A stretch of DNA of 64,000 nt from Oscillospiraceae bacterium (GTDB lineage: Bacteria > Bacillota > Clostridia > Oscillospirales > Oscillospiraceae), in the NCBI GenBank assembly GCA_015067995.1, contig SVLJ01000007.1:1-64000 (forward strand), in the 5' to 3' direction. Under the pieces are notes generated by a model. That model saw only the letters and a program-made list of their open reading frames with translations. It made no database searches and had not been told where the DNA came from. Shown here in pieces: positions 43,086 through 50,791 of the stretch. Each line of letters begins with the position of its first letter. Position 1 is the first letter of the stretch. Both the position numbers and the translations under genes were made by a program.

Positions 43086-44192
43086 TTACAGAACCTGCTC
43101 GACCAGAGTGATGATGAGACCACCGGCGATAACAGAAGCGATCTGACCACTGACGTTGGCACCTGCGGCGTGCATCAGCAGGAAGTTGCCTCTGTCCTCG
43201 GCCTGACCCATCTTATGAACCATACGGGAAGCCATGGGGAATGCGGAGATACCGGCTGCGCCGATCATAGGATTGACCTTGACCTTGGAGAACAGGTTCA
43301 GCAGCTTGGCGAAGAACACACCGCCAACAGTGTCGAACACAAAGCCCAGCAGACCCAGAGCCAGGATCAGCAGAGTTTCCCAGGTGACGAACAGGTCGGC
43401 CTTCATGCGGAAAGCAACAGACAGACCCAGAACGATGGTTACCAGATTGGCCAGAGCGCCCTGTGCGGTGGAGCTGAGGCTATCCAGCACGCCGCACTCG
43501 CGGATCAAATTGCCGAACATCAGGAAGCCGATGAGCTCAGCACTCTTGGGAGCCACGCTGCCGGCAATGATGGTGACGAAGATGGGGAACAGGATGCGGG
43601 TGGTTTTGGAAATGCTGGCAGGGTTGTAGGGCATGCGGATCATGCGCTCTTTCTTGGTGGTGATGGCCTTGATGATGGGGGGCTGAATGATGGGGACCAG
43701 AGCCATGTAGCTGTAGGCGGCCACCATGATGGCGCCCTGATACTTAGAATCGAAGTAGTTGGCCACATAGATGGAGGTGGGGCCGTCAGCAGCGGCGATG
43801 ATGGCGGTGGAGGCGGCATCCTTCAGGTCGAAGCCCAGCGCCACAGCCACAACCAGAGTGAAGAAGATGCCGAACTGTGCGGCAGCGCCGAACAGGAACA
43901 TCTTAGGATTGGACAGCAGGGGGCCGAAGTCGATCATGGCACCGATGCCGATGAACAGCAGCAGGGGGAAAAGTTCGCTGGCGATACCGGCGTTAAACAG
44001 AGTCTCGATCGCCTCAGTATGGACGGAGGGAAGATTGACCAGAATAGCGCCGAAGCCCATGGGCAGTAGCAGGGTGGGTTCCATTTCCTTCTTGATGGCG
44101 CACCAGATCAGAGCACAGCCAATGCCGATCATCAGCAGTTCCTGCCAGGTGACGCTCAGGAGAGTGCCAAAGAGGTCGTAGAAGAAATCCAT
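43086..44192 (-). CDS. oadB: Na+-translocating decarboxylase beta subunit (OadB family, complete)
   Basis: 368 aa. MDFFYDLFGTLLSVTWQELL, about nine membrane segments. Key ion-pathway residues are kept: ADGPTSIYVANYF with Asp136 (the Asp203 of Klebsiella OadB), and VNPMIGAAGISAFPMASRMV with Asn307, Gly311, Ser316, Arg323 in exactly the family spacing (+4, +9, +16). It couples decarboxylation of the carboxybiotin carrier to Na+ export. Alpha subunit and carrier are not beside it; a carrier is 3 kb away. The leader matches the yybP-ykoY manganese riboswitch. Confidence 0.95.
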   Translation of the reverse strand: MDFFYDLFGTLLSVTWQELLMIGIGCALIWCAIKKEMEPTLLLPMGFGAILVNLPSVHTEAIETLFNAGIASELFPLLLFIGIGAMIDFGPLLSNPKMFLFGAAAQFGIFFTLVVAVALGFDLKDAASTAIIAAADGPTSIYVANYFDSKYQGAIMVAAYSYMALVPIIQPPIIKAITTKKERMIRMPYNPASISKTTRILFPIFVTIIAGSVAPKSAELIGFLMFGNLIRECGVLDSLSSTAQGALANLVTIVLGLSVAFRMKADLFVTWETLLILALGLLGFVFDTVGGVFFAKLLNLFSKVKVNPMIGAAGISAFPMASRMVHKMGQAEDRGNFLLMHAAGANVSGQIASVIAGGLIITLVEQVL

Positions 44193-44272
44193 AACAACAA
44201 GTCTCCTTTTTCAAATTCTGCAATGGGAAAGATTGCGTGAGCGGGCTTGCGGGAGTCGGAGTATCCAGTCAT

Positions 44273-44315
44273 AAAAAAAACAGACCTTCGCGGCACAAAA
44301 TAAGCCGCAAAAGTC
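44273..44315 (-). terminator. Expression-platform terminator of the oadB leader
   Basis: On the minus strand AGACTTTTGCGGC pairs with GCCGCGAAGGTCT, followed by eight T (complement 44273-44280). The 5' half contains the aptamer P1 strand CTTTT, so aptamer closure and terminator exclude each other. Predicted ON switch. Confidence 0.85.
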
Positions 44316-44397
44316 TTGTCATTTCAGGCAAATGCGGGTCTCCCGACCGTATTGACGCATGTTGCCGCGCCAAATAAGACGCCGACTACTCCCTTTT
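44309..44397 (-). ncRNA. yybP-ykoY (manganese) riboswitch aptamer upstream of oadB
   Basis: Minus strand: P1 AAAAG / CTTTT encloses the two invariant loop strands GGAGTAG (after AAAAG) and CAAGA (before CTTTT). The first hairpin is GCGTC / GGCGC. The second (GGCAACATGCG with CGCATTTGCC) holds CGTCAATACG followed by hairpin GGTC-GGGA-GACC. This agrees in order with the Lactococcus lactis Mn2+ riboswitch as I remember it. Ligand not tested. Gene context (Na+ pump) is not the usual Mn2+ exporter. Confidence 0.8.
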
Positions 44398-44408
44398 ACA
44401 TACGTAAT

Positions 44409-44437
44409 AGAATACCTTTCCAAATCAGAGGTGTCAA
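44409..44437 (-). promoter_or_regulatory. oadB promoter
   Basis: Minus-strand TTGACA (complement 44432-44437), 17-base spacer, TATTCT (complement 44409-44414), placing the start just before the aptamer. Confidence 0.8.
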
Positions 44438-44529
44438 GGGATTTTGTGAAAAAACAGGTAAAATTAACAATGTACATACGCAATAAATGCTATGTTCGCA
44501 AGAAAGAGAATATGCTGTAAAATGGAAAA

Positions 44530-44554
44530 GCTGCCCGGCATAAACCGGGCAGCC
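44530..44554 (-). terminator. aspS terminator
   Basis: GCTGCCCGG / CCGGGCAGC stem (44530-44538 with 44545-44553); TTTTCC follows on the minus strand. Confidence 0.85.
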
Positions 44555-44559
44555 AGAGC

Positions 44560-46344
44560 TTATTTATCCTGAGGAACCAGAGAGATATACAGCTCGTCCA
44601 GCTGCTTTTTGTCCACCACGTCGGGGCAGGACATCATCAGGTCTGAGGCGTTCTGTACCTTGGGGAAGGCGATGACATCGCGGATGGAGGAGGCACCTGC
44701 CATCAGCATGCACAGACGGTCCAGACCGTAGGCCAGACCACCGTGGGGAGGTGCGCCGAACTTGAAGGCATTCACCAGATGGCCGAAGCGCTCCTGAATG
44801 TCCTCGTCGGAGATACCCAGTGCCTGGAAAGCCTTCTCCTGCATCTCGGGAGTGTTGATACGAATGGAGCCGCCGCCCAGCTCGGTGCCGTTGAGGACGA
44901 TATCATAGGCACGGGCGCGGCAGTTGGCCTTGTCGGTGAGGATCTTATCCTCATCCTCCACCATGGGAGCGGTGAAGGGATGGTGCATGGCCTGATAACG
45001 ACCCTCTTCCTCACTGTATTCAAACATGGGGAACTCGGTGACCCACAGGAACTTGAACTCGTTGGGGTCCACCAGACCCATCTGCTTGGCGACTTCACAG
45101 CGCAGAGCGCCCAGAGCTGCCCAGACCACCTCGTTTTTGGCATCGCCCACGATCAGCACCAGATCGCCGTCCTTGGCACCGGCACGCTCCAGAATGGCAG
45201 CGTTCTCTTCCTCGGTGAGGAATTTGGCGTAGGAGCTGGTGACGGCACCCTCGTGGAGACGGGTCCAGGCCAGACCCTTGGCATGGTAGGTCTTGGCGAA
45301 GTCGGTGAGTTTGTCGATCTTCTTGCGGGGGAAGGCTGCGGCGCCGCCCTCAATGTTGATGAGTCGCACGCTGCCGCCGGCGGCCACAGGACCGGAAAAC
45401 ACGCCAAAGCCGCAGTCCTTGACGATGTCGCTGATGTCCTTCAGCTCGAAGCCGAAGCGCAGGTCGGGCTTGTCGGAACCGAAGCGATCCATGGCCTCCT
45501 GCCAGGGCATCCGCAGGAAAGGAGTCTGGACATCCACATTCAGCACTTCCTTGAAAACACGCTTCATGAAGCCTTCCTGAATGGCCATGATGTCATCCTC
45601 ATTGATGAAGCTCATCTCCAGATCGATCTGGGTGAATTCCGGCTGACGGTCAGCGCGGAGATCCTCGTCACGGAAACAGCGGGCGATCTGGAAGTAGCGG
45701 TCAAAACCGGAAAGCATCAGCAGCTGCTTGTACTGCTGGGGGGACTGAGGCAGAGCATAGAACTTGCCGGGATGGACGCGGGAAGGCACCAGATAGTCAC
45801 GTGCACCCTCGGGAGTGGACTTGGTGAGAACGGGTGTTTCGATTTCCAGGAAGCCGTTCTCATCGAAGTAGTCACGGGCGATCTTGGTGATCTTATGACG
45901 GGTGGCGATGGCGTGCTGCATGTCGGGACGGCGCAGATCCAGATAGCGGTACTTCAGGCGCAGCATGTCGTTGGCGTTGGAATTTTCCATGATCTCAAAG
46001 GGAGGAGTCTCAGCCTTTGCCAGCAGACGCAGCTCAGTGACATAAATCTCCACGTCGCCGGTGGCGATCTTATTGGTCTTGGCCTCGCGCTCCCGGACGG
46101 TGCCCACGGCGGCTACCACATACTCGGCGCGGAGGGAAGCGGCCTTTTCGAAGATGGCCTTGTCGGTGCTGTCGTCAAAGGACAGCTGCACAAGTCCGGT
46201 GCGGTCACGGAGATCCACAAAGATCAGACCGCCCAGATCGCGCTGACGCTGAACCCAGCCACAGACGGAAACGGTCTTTCCGGCATCGGTGATGCGCAGG
46301 TCGCCGCAGTAGTGAGAACGCTTGAAATTCTGAATGTTGTCCAT
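44560..46344 (-). CDS. aspS: Aspartyl-tRNA synthetase
   Basis: 594 aa, the bacterial form with GAD insert. RSHYCGDLRITDAGKTVSVC and GWVQRQRDLGGLIFVDLRDR are the OB anticodon domain. Motif 2 is FRDEDLRADRQPEFTQIDLE, motif 3 is GGLAYGLDRLCMLMAGASSI. Often discriminating or nondiscriminating status cannot be told here. It follows hisS by 97 bases and may share the T-box-controlled transcript. Confidence 0.97.
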   Translation of the reverse strand: MDNIQNFKRSHYCGDLRITDAGKTVSVCGWVQRQRDLGGLIFVDLRDRTGLVQLSFDDSTDKAIFEKAASLRAEYVVAAVGTVREREAKTNKIATGDVEIYVTELRLLAKAETPPFEIMENSNANDMLRLKYRYLDLRRPDMQHAIATRHKITKIARDYFDENGFLEIETPVLTKSTPEGARDYLVPSRVHPGKFYALPQSPQQYKQLLMLSGFDRYFQIARCFRDEDLRADRQPEFTQIDLEMSFINEDDIMAIQEGFMKRVFKEVLNVDVQTPFLRMPWQEAMDRFGSDKPDLRFGFELKDISDIVKDCGFGVFSGPVAAGGSVRLINIEGGAAAFPRKKIDKLTDFAKTYHAKGLAWTRLHEGAVTSSYAKFLTEEENAAILERAGAKDGDLVLIVGDAKNEVVWAALGALRCEVAKQMGLVDPNEFKFLWVTEFPMFEYSEEEGRYQAMHHPFTAPMVEDEDKILTDKANCRARAYDIVLNGTELGGGSIRINTPEMQEKAFQALGISDEDIQERFGHLVNAFKFGAPPHGGLAYGLDRLCMLMAGASSIRDVIAFPKVQNASDLMMSCPDVVDKKQLDELYISLVPQDK

Positions 46345-46441
46345 AAAATCAACTCCGTTTTGTATAATTAAAGATATATATTACAAATTGTATTTGATTT
46401 TTCCTTGTTTTGCACCAAAATAACGGCCTGCAGCGGTACGT

Positions 46442-47800
46442 TTACTCCAGAATGATGGCACCCTTTTCCAGTTCGGCAAGGCCGGCTTTGATGCGTGCGA
46501 TGGTGGCTGCGGAATCCAGCTTGGTCTGTTCACCGGTCGTCATATCCTTGCAGGCCACGATGCCGGCGTTGATCTCATCCTCACCCAGGAAAATGGCGTA
46601 GGGCACACCGATCTTATCAGCATAGGTCATCTTCTGCTTGAACTTCTTCTGCTCGGTGTAGAGCTGGGTGCGGATGCCGCTTTCCCTCAGTGTGGTGGCC
46701 AGGCTGATGGCGGCGGAGAGATCCTCAGTCATGGGCAGCACCAGCACATCGGCGGGAGCAGTGGGCAGGGCGTCATTGAGGAGCTTCTGCTCACCCAGAA
46801 CGTAGAACAGACGGGTGAGACCGATGGAGATGCCTACGCCGGGAAGCTGTTTGTCGGTATAATACTCTGCCAGATTGTCGTAGCGGCCGCCGGAGCAGAC
46901 AGAACCGATCTCCGGATGATCCAGCAGGGTGGTTTCATAAACGGTGCCGGTATAGTAGTCCAGACCGCGGGCGATGGTGAGATCCACGGCAAAGTTTTCG
47001 GCGGGGATGCCGAAGGCGGCCAGATATTTCACCACAGCCTTCAGCTCGGCAAGACCGGCGTCGAAAATCTCGTGACGACCCTGATAACCCTCCAGCGCGG
47101 CCAGCACTTCCTCGTTGCTGCCGGTGATGGCAATGAACTTCAGGATCTCGTCAGCGTCTGCCTCAGAGAGAGCAATCTCCTCGCCCATGAGGATGGCCTT
47201 GACCTTATCGGGTCCGATCTTGTCCAGCTTGTCCACGGTGCGCATGATGTCGCCGGATTTTTCCGTGAGTCCCAGCATGCCGTAGAAGCCGTTGAGGATC
47301 TTGCGGTTATTCACCCGGATCTGGAAACGCTTGAGACCCAGCGTGGAGAAGGTCTTATAAATGATGGCCGGAATCTCCGCTTCGTTGGTGATATCCAGCT
47401 TGCCGTCGCCGATGATATCGATATCCGCCTGATAGAACTCACGGAAGCGGCCGCGCTGGGCGCGCTCACCGCGGTAGACCTTGCCGATCTGATAGCGGCG
47501 GAAGGGGAAGGCCAGCTCATTGTAATGCAGAGCTACGTACTTGGCCAGAGGAACGGTCAGGTCAAAGCGCAGGGAAAGGTCGCTGTCGCCCTTGGTGAAG
47601 CGGTAAATCTGCTTCTCTGTTTCACCGCCGGCTTTTGCCAGCAATACTTCGCTGGATTCGATAACGGGGGTATCAAGAGGGGTGAAGCCGTAGAGAGAGT
47701 AGGTCTCCCGCAGGACCTTCATAATGCGCTCCATCTGCTGCTGAGGCGCGGGAAGCAGCTCCATAAAGCCGGACAGAGTACGGGGGGTCATCTTTGCCAT
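46442..47800 (-). CDS. hisS: Histidyl-tRNA synthetase
   Basis: 452 aa from ATG 47800 (AAAGGAG 10 bases upstream). The frame stays open to 48145 across the leader but that part is noncoding repeat and T-box. Motif 1/2: LRFDLTVPLAKYVALHYNEL, FRRYQIGKVYRGERAQRGRF. His-A and His-B: TIARGLDYYTGTVYE, GGRYDNL. C-terminal anticodon domain (VLVLPMTEDLSAAISLATTL). First gene of hisS-aspS, behind a T-box leader. Confidence 0.97.
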   Translation of the reverse strand: MAKMTPRTLSGFMELLPAPQQQMERIMKVLRETYSLYGFTPLDTPVIESSEVLLAKAGGETEKQIYRFTKGDSDLSLRFDLTVPLAKYVALHYNELAFPFRRYQIGKVYRGERAQRGRFREFYQADIDIIGDGKLDITNEAEIPAIIYKTFSTLGLKRFQIRVNNRKILNGFYGMLGLTEKSGDIMRTVDKLDKIGPDKVKAILMGEEIALSEADADEILKFIAITGSNEEVLAALEGYQGRHEIFDAGLAELKAVVKYLAAFGIPAENFAVDLTIARGLDYYTGTVYETTLLDHPEIGSVCSGGRYDNLAEYYTDKQLPGVGISIGLTRLFYVLGEQKLLNDALPTAPADVLVLPMTEDLSAAISLATTLRESGIRTQLYTEQKKFKQKMTYADKIGVPYAIFLGEDEINAGIVACKDMTTGEQTKLDSAATIARIKAGLAELEKGAIILE

Positions 47801-47861
47801 GGTGATCGATCTCCTTTGTGGTGGTTTTCTGGTGTCAGAAGATAGAAAAAGGGGGACCCGG

Positions 47862-47944
47862 CGCAAACCAGCGAAGCGTTTGCGTTGGGGAGGAGGACGC
47901 GCAGTGGAATGGGAGAGCCTTGCCGCTTGCGGCGAGGCGAGAGT
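47862..47944. repeat. Intergenic two-hairpin repeat, copy A (upstream of hisS)
   Basis: CGCAAAC/GTTTGCG (47862-47868 with 47878-47884), a GAGGA and GCAGTGGAATG block, then GCCTTGCCGC/GCGGCGAGGC (47917-47926 with 47929-47938). Copy B at 52208-52290 has the same plan, with both sides of the second stem changed together. It lies between the T-box terminator and the hisS ribosome site. Confidence 0.75.
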
Positions 47945-47962
47945 ATGGAGCTTGCAAGGACG

Positions 47963-48200
47963 AAAAGACGCTCTCGTCCCAATGTTTTTGGGACGAGAGC
48001 ATCCAATGCTTTCGTGGTGCCACCCAAATTCAAGAGGCGGTGCCTCTCCTTTGAGGCCTCCTGTTACGGGGAGGATGCCGTGGGCATTTCTGCCCCCGCT
48101 CGGCCGCTGTCCTTCTTCCGGTCCTGCCAGAACGCTCTCAACCAAAGGCGCTCCTCTCTGTAAGGCGGGATGATCGGTCTACTGCTGCGGCTTCACAGCG
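47963..48200 (-). ncRNA. T-box leader (histidine) of hisS
   Basis: Minus strand: T-box core GGGTGGCACCACG (complement 48013-48025), slightly unlike the usual ACCGCG, followed by the terminator GCTCTCGTCCC / GGGACGAGAGC (47970-47980 with 47990-48000) and TCTTTT. Upstream AGAGAG and stem I sequence extend to about 48180. Regulates hisS-aspS by uncharged tRNA, specifier not read by eye. Confidence 0.88.
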
Positions 48201-48217
48201 GTATATGTTATTATGCT

Positions 48218-48246
48218 ATTCTATGCAAATTGCCGCAAAAAGTCAA
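48218..48246 (-). promoter_or_regulatory. hisS-aspS promoter
   Basis: Minus-strand TTGACT (complement 48241-48246), 17-base spacer, TAGAAT (complement 48218-48223), just before the T-box leader. Confidence 0.75.
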
Positions 48247-48273
48247 GAATGGCGGCGATTTCAAAACGTTTTC

Positions 48274-48687
48274 TTATGCGATGGGGCGGGGACGGGGATT
48301 GACGATGAGGCGCCAGTCCAGATCGCCGCGAGACAGCCCCAGAATCAGCATTTCTGCTGTGGCAATGTTGCTGGCGAAGGGAATGTTGTGCTGGTCGCAC
48401 AGGCGGGAAATATAAGGAACATCCGACTGCATGGCATCGCTGTTGGGATCGCTGAAAAACAGGACCATATCAAACTCGTCGTAGGCGATGCGGGCGCCGA
48501 TTTGTTGGCTGCCGCCATGGGCGTAGGACAGGAAGCAGTGAACATTCAGGCCGGTAGCTTCAGCGACCATATGACCGGTGGTGTTGGTAGCGTACAGGCT
48601 GTGACGGGACAGAATTCCGGCATAGGCTGTGCAGAACTGGACCATCAATTCTTTTTTGTTGTCGTGGGCCATAAAAGCGATGTTCAT
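48274..48687 (-). CDS. mgsA: Methylglyoxal synthase
   Basis: 137 aa from ATG 48687. MNIAFMAHDNKKELMVQFCT, GILSRHSLYATNTTGHMVAE, SYAHGGSQQIGARIAYDEFD (GGxxQxG phosphate site), ILFFSDPNSDAMQSDVPYIS-like segment and IPFASNIATAEMLI are all as in the family. Converts dihydroxyacetone phosphate to methylglyoxal, a bypass when phosphate is short. Same strand as the MinD-like gene, 22 bases after it. Confidence 0.95.
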   Translation of the reverse strand: MNIAFMAHDNKKELMVQFCTAYAGILSRHSLYATNTTGHMVAEATGLNVHCFLSYAHGGSQQIGARIAYDEFDMVLFFSDPNSDAMQSDVPYISRLCDQHNIPFASNIATAEMLILGLSRGDLDWRLIVNPRPRPIA

Positions 48688-48709
48688 GGGCGGGGATGAC
48701 TCCTTTCTT

Positions 48710-49471
48710 CTATTTGATACGCAAGAGTGGAACCCGTTTGCCGGCAATGCGGGCTGCTATGTTCTTATATGCCTGGCCGGCCAGGTTGGAGGAGGTCAGC
48801 AACAGAGGAACGCCGCGGTTCAGGGCGAGAATCAGCTGGTCATCCTCCGGAACGACGCCCAGAAGCGGCAGTCCTGCCGTGTCAATGGCGTCATCAATGG
48901 TGGCGTGCATGCTTCGAAGCATCTTTTTACGCACGCGGTTTACCACCAGGTGCAGAGAGCCTCTGGGGAAGCGATTCAACTCCATAACGGTATGCTGTGC
49001 GTCCCGGAGAGCGGTGGAATCCGATGTAGTGACCACGATGCAGCGGTCGGGACAGCAAGTAGCCACGGAAAAACCATAGCCAAGGCCTGCAGATGCGTCC
49101 AGCAGGCAGAAGTCGAACTGGCGGCGCACCTGATCCAGAAGAACCATCATCTCATTCGCTGTCAGTGGTGTACCCAGCATTCGGGCAGGTGCTGTCAGCA
49201 GATAGAGATTTTTGATGCGAGGGTGTTCCACAACAGCAGAAGCCAGATCGCAGCGGCCCTGAGCTACATCAAAGAAATCCATCAAGGCCATATCGGCCAG
49301 GCCAAGGGCCAGATCCAGATTTCGCAGCCCCACATCACAGTCTATGCATAATGTGCGATAGCCCAGCATGGCCAGCGCCGAGCCGACGCCGGCGGTAAAC
49401 GAGGTTTTTCCCGTGCCGCCCTTGCCGGAGACGATGGCGATACACTGTCCGTTTCGATTTCCATAGTCCAT
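48710..49471 (-). CDS. MinD/ParA family ATPase
   Basis: 253 aa. Deviant Walker A CIAIVSGKGGTGKTSFTAGV (Lys in place, residues about 10-29), then RTLCIDCDVGLRNLDLALGL and a Walker B-like FDFCLLDASAGLGYG. Similar to MinD and FlhG-like ATPases. There is no minC or minE beside it and no amphipathic MinD membrane helix that I can see at the end (RIAGKRVPLLRIK). It is paired with mgsA and rsmG in place. Function in positioning unproven. Confidence 0.85.
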   Translation of the reverse strand: MDYGNRNGQCIAIVSGKGGTGKTSFTAGVGSALAMLGYRTLCIDCDVGLRNLDLALGLADMALMDFFDVAQGRCDLASAVVEHPRIKNLYLLTAPARMLGTPLTANEMMVLLDQVRRQFDFCLLDASAGLGYGFSVATCCPDRCIVVTTSDSTALRDAQHTVMELNRFPRGSLHLVVNRVRKKMLRSMHATIDDAIDTAGLPLLGVVPEDDQLILALNRGVPLLLTSSNLAGQAYKNIAARIAGKRVPLLRIK

Positions 49472-49497
49472 GACGGGGCCTCCTTTCGGTGTGGTTT

Positions 49498-50193
49498 TTA
49501 CAGGGGAGATTTTTTGATTTTGGCAAATGCACGCGGATACTTGGCGGGAGAGGGTGCGACCTTTTCGATGACTACCAGTCGGTGCGTGACCTGCGTGCCG
49601 GGGATCTGATAGTCCTTCACTTCCGCCAGGCGGCCGCCCAGCACACGAATGGCATGGGCGGCAGACGCCAGTTCCTCGTCGCTATCCACTGCTTTCATTG
49701 GCAGAAAGTATCCGCCTATCTTTACCAGAGGAAGACTCAGCTCCGCCAGCATGGGAAGAGATGCCACGGCCCGGGAGGTGGCAATATCGTAGCTCTCCCG
49801 ATGGCTGGCGGCAAACTCCTCCGCACGGGCATGAATGCACTCCACGTTCCCCAGCCCAAGCTGATCGCATACGCCCTGCAGGAAGGTGATGCGCTTGCCC
49901 AGAGAGTCCAGCAGCGTCAGCCGGATGGACGGCTCGAGAATCCGCAGGGGCATGCCGGGAAAGCCGGCGCCGGTACCCACGTCCACCACCTGCTTCCCGG
50001 CAAAGTCCGCCAGTGTCAGCAGGGCGGCGCTGTCCAGAAAATGCAGGGTGGCTACGTCGGCCGGGTCGGTGATAGCAGTGAGATTCATGACCTTGTTGGT
50101 CTCCAGCAGCGCATCGGCATACTGCAGAAGAGCATCTACATGCGCTGTGGGCAGATGCAGCTGGGAGAGACCGGCGGTGAGCAGTTGTTTCAT
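49498..50193 (-). CDS. rsmG: 16S rRNA (guanine527-N7)-methyltransferase RsmG
   Basis: 231 aa. MNLTAITDPADVATLHFLDS, VVDVGTGAGFPGMPLRI (SAM motif) and LDSLGKRITFLQGVCDQLGL are diagnostic. Loss gives low-level streptomycin resistance in other bacteria. Usually next to mnmG and soj in Firmicutes; here it is in the same leftward series as soj/parB but with mscL, serS and a coiled-coil gene between. Confidence 0.96.
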   Translation of the reverse strand: MKQLLTAGLSQLHLPTAHVDALLQYADALLETNKVMNLTAITDPADVATLHFLDSAALLTLADFAGKQVVDVGTGAGFPGMPLRILEPSIRLTLLDSLGKRITFLQGVCDQLGLGNVECIHARAEEFAASHRESYDIATSRAVASLPMLAELSLPLVKIGGYFLPMKAVDSDEELASAAHAIRVLGGRLAEVKDYQIPGTQVTHRLVVIEKVAPSPAKYPRAFAKIKKSPL

Positions 50194-50232
50194 GGCGGTA
50201 TCCTTAATGATTTCAGATGTGAGCAGGGAAGA

Positions 50233-50700
50233 TTATTTCTGAGCTTTCAGCAGATCGCGGATCTCGGTGAGCAGCTTCTCCTCGGCAGAGGGCTCGGGAG
50301 GTGCGGGAGGTGCGGGGGGTTCAGCTGCGGCTTCTTCCTCTTCCTTCTTACGCAGCTCCTCGGCCTTGGCGTGCATGGCGTTGATGGCTTTGACTATGCA
50401 GAAGACGGCGAAAGCGACAATAATGAAATCGAGGATGATGGCAATGGTGTTGCCGTAGCGGATGGCAACTTCGGCGGCCTTTACAGCGCCCTCGGCATCC
50501 AGAACGGCCTCTTTGAGGACGATCTTCCAGTCCTCAAAAGCGATGCCGCCGGTGAGCATGCCGACCACGGGCATGATGATGTCGTTGACGATGGAGGTGG
50601 TGATCTTGCCGAAGGCACCGCCGATGACAACGCCGACCGCCAGGTCAATCACGTTGCCGCGCATTGCAAATTTCTTGAATTCTTCGAAAAATTTCTTCAT
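50233..50700 (-). CDS. mscL: Large-conductance mechanosensitive channel
   Basis: 155 aa. [40 protein letters not shown] is the N-terminal helix and pore helix of MscL. Second membrane helix [18 protein letters not shown] and a charged, Glu-rich C-terminal bundle ending [14 protein letters not shown]. Protects from osmotic downshock. Slightly longer than the usual 130-150 aa because of the acidic linker. Confidence 0.96.
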   Translation of the reverse strand: MKKFFEEFKKFAMRGNVIDLAVGVVIGGAFGKITTSIVNDIIMPVVGMLTGGIAFEDWKIVLKEAVLDAEGAVKAAEVAIRYGNTIAIILDFIIVAFAVFCIVKAINAMHAKAEELRKKEEEEAAAEPPAPPAPPEPSAEEKLLTEIRDLLKAQK

Positions 50701-50791
50701 GTGTAAGTGCTCCTCTCTCTTTTTTGTAAAAATCTATAAACAAACAGTATTATTCTATATCTATAATACCATCTGTTTTCAACAATGGTGG

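Noticed and set aside
43074..44069. 331-aa + strand frame over oadB
   Set aside because: Antisense of a well-conserved membrane gene; His/Gln/Gly-rich translation typical of a shadow.
47801..48145. N-terminal extension of HisS
   Set aside because: The stretch is T-box terminator and repeat copy A; the family start and ribosome site are at 47800.
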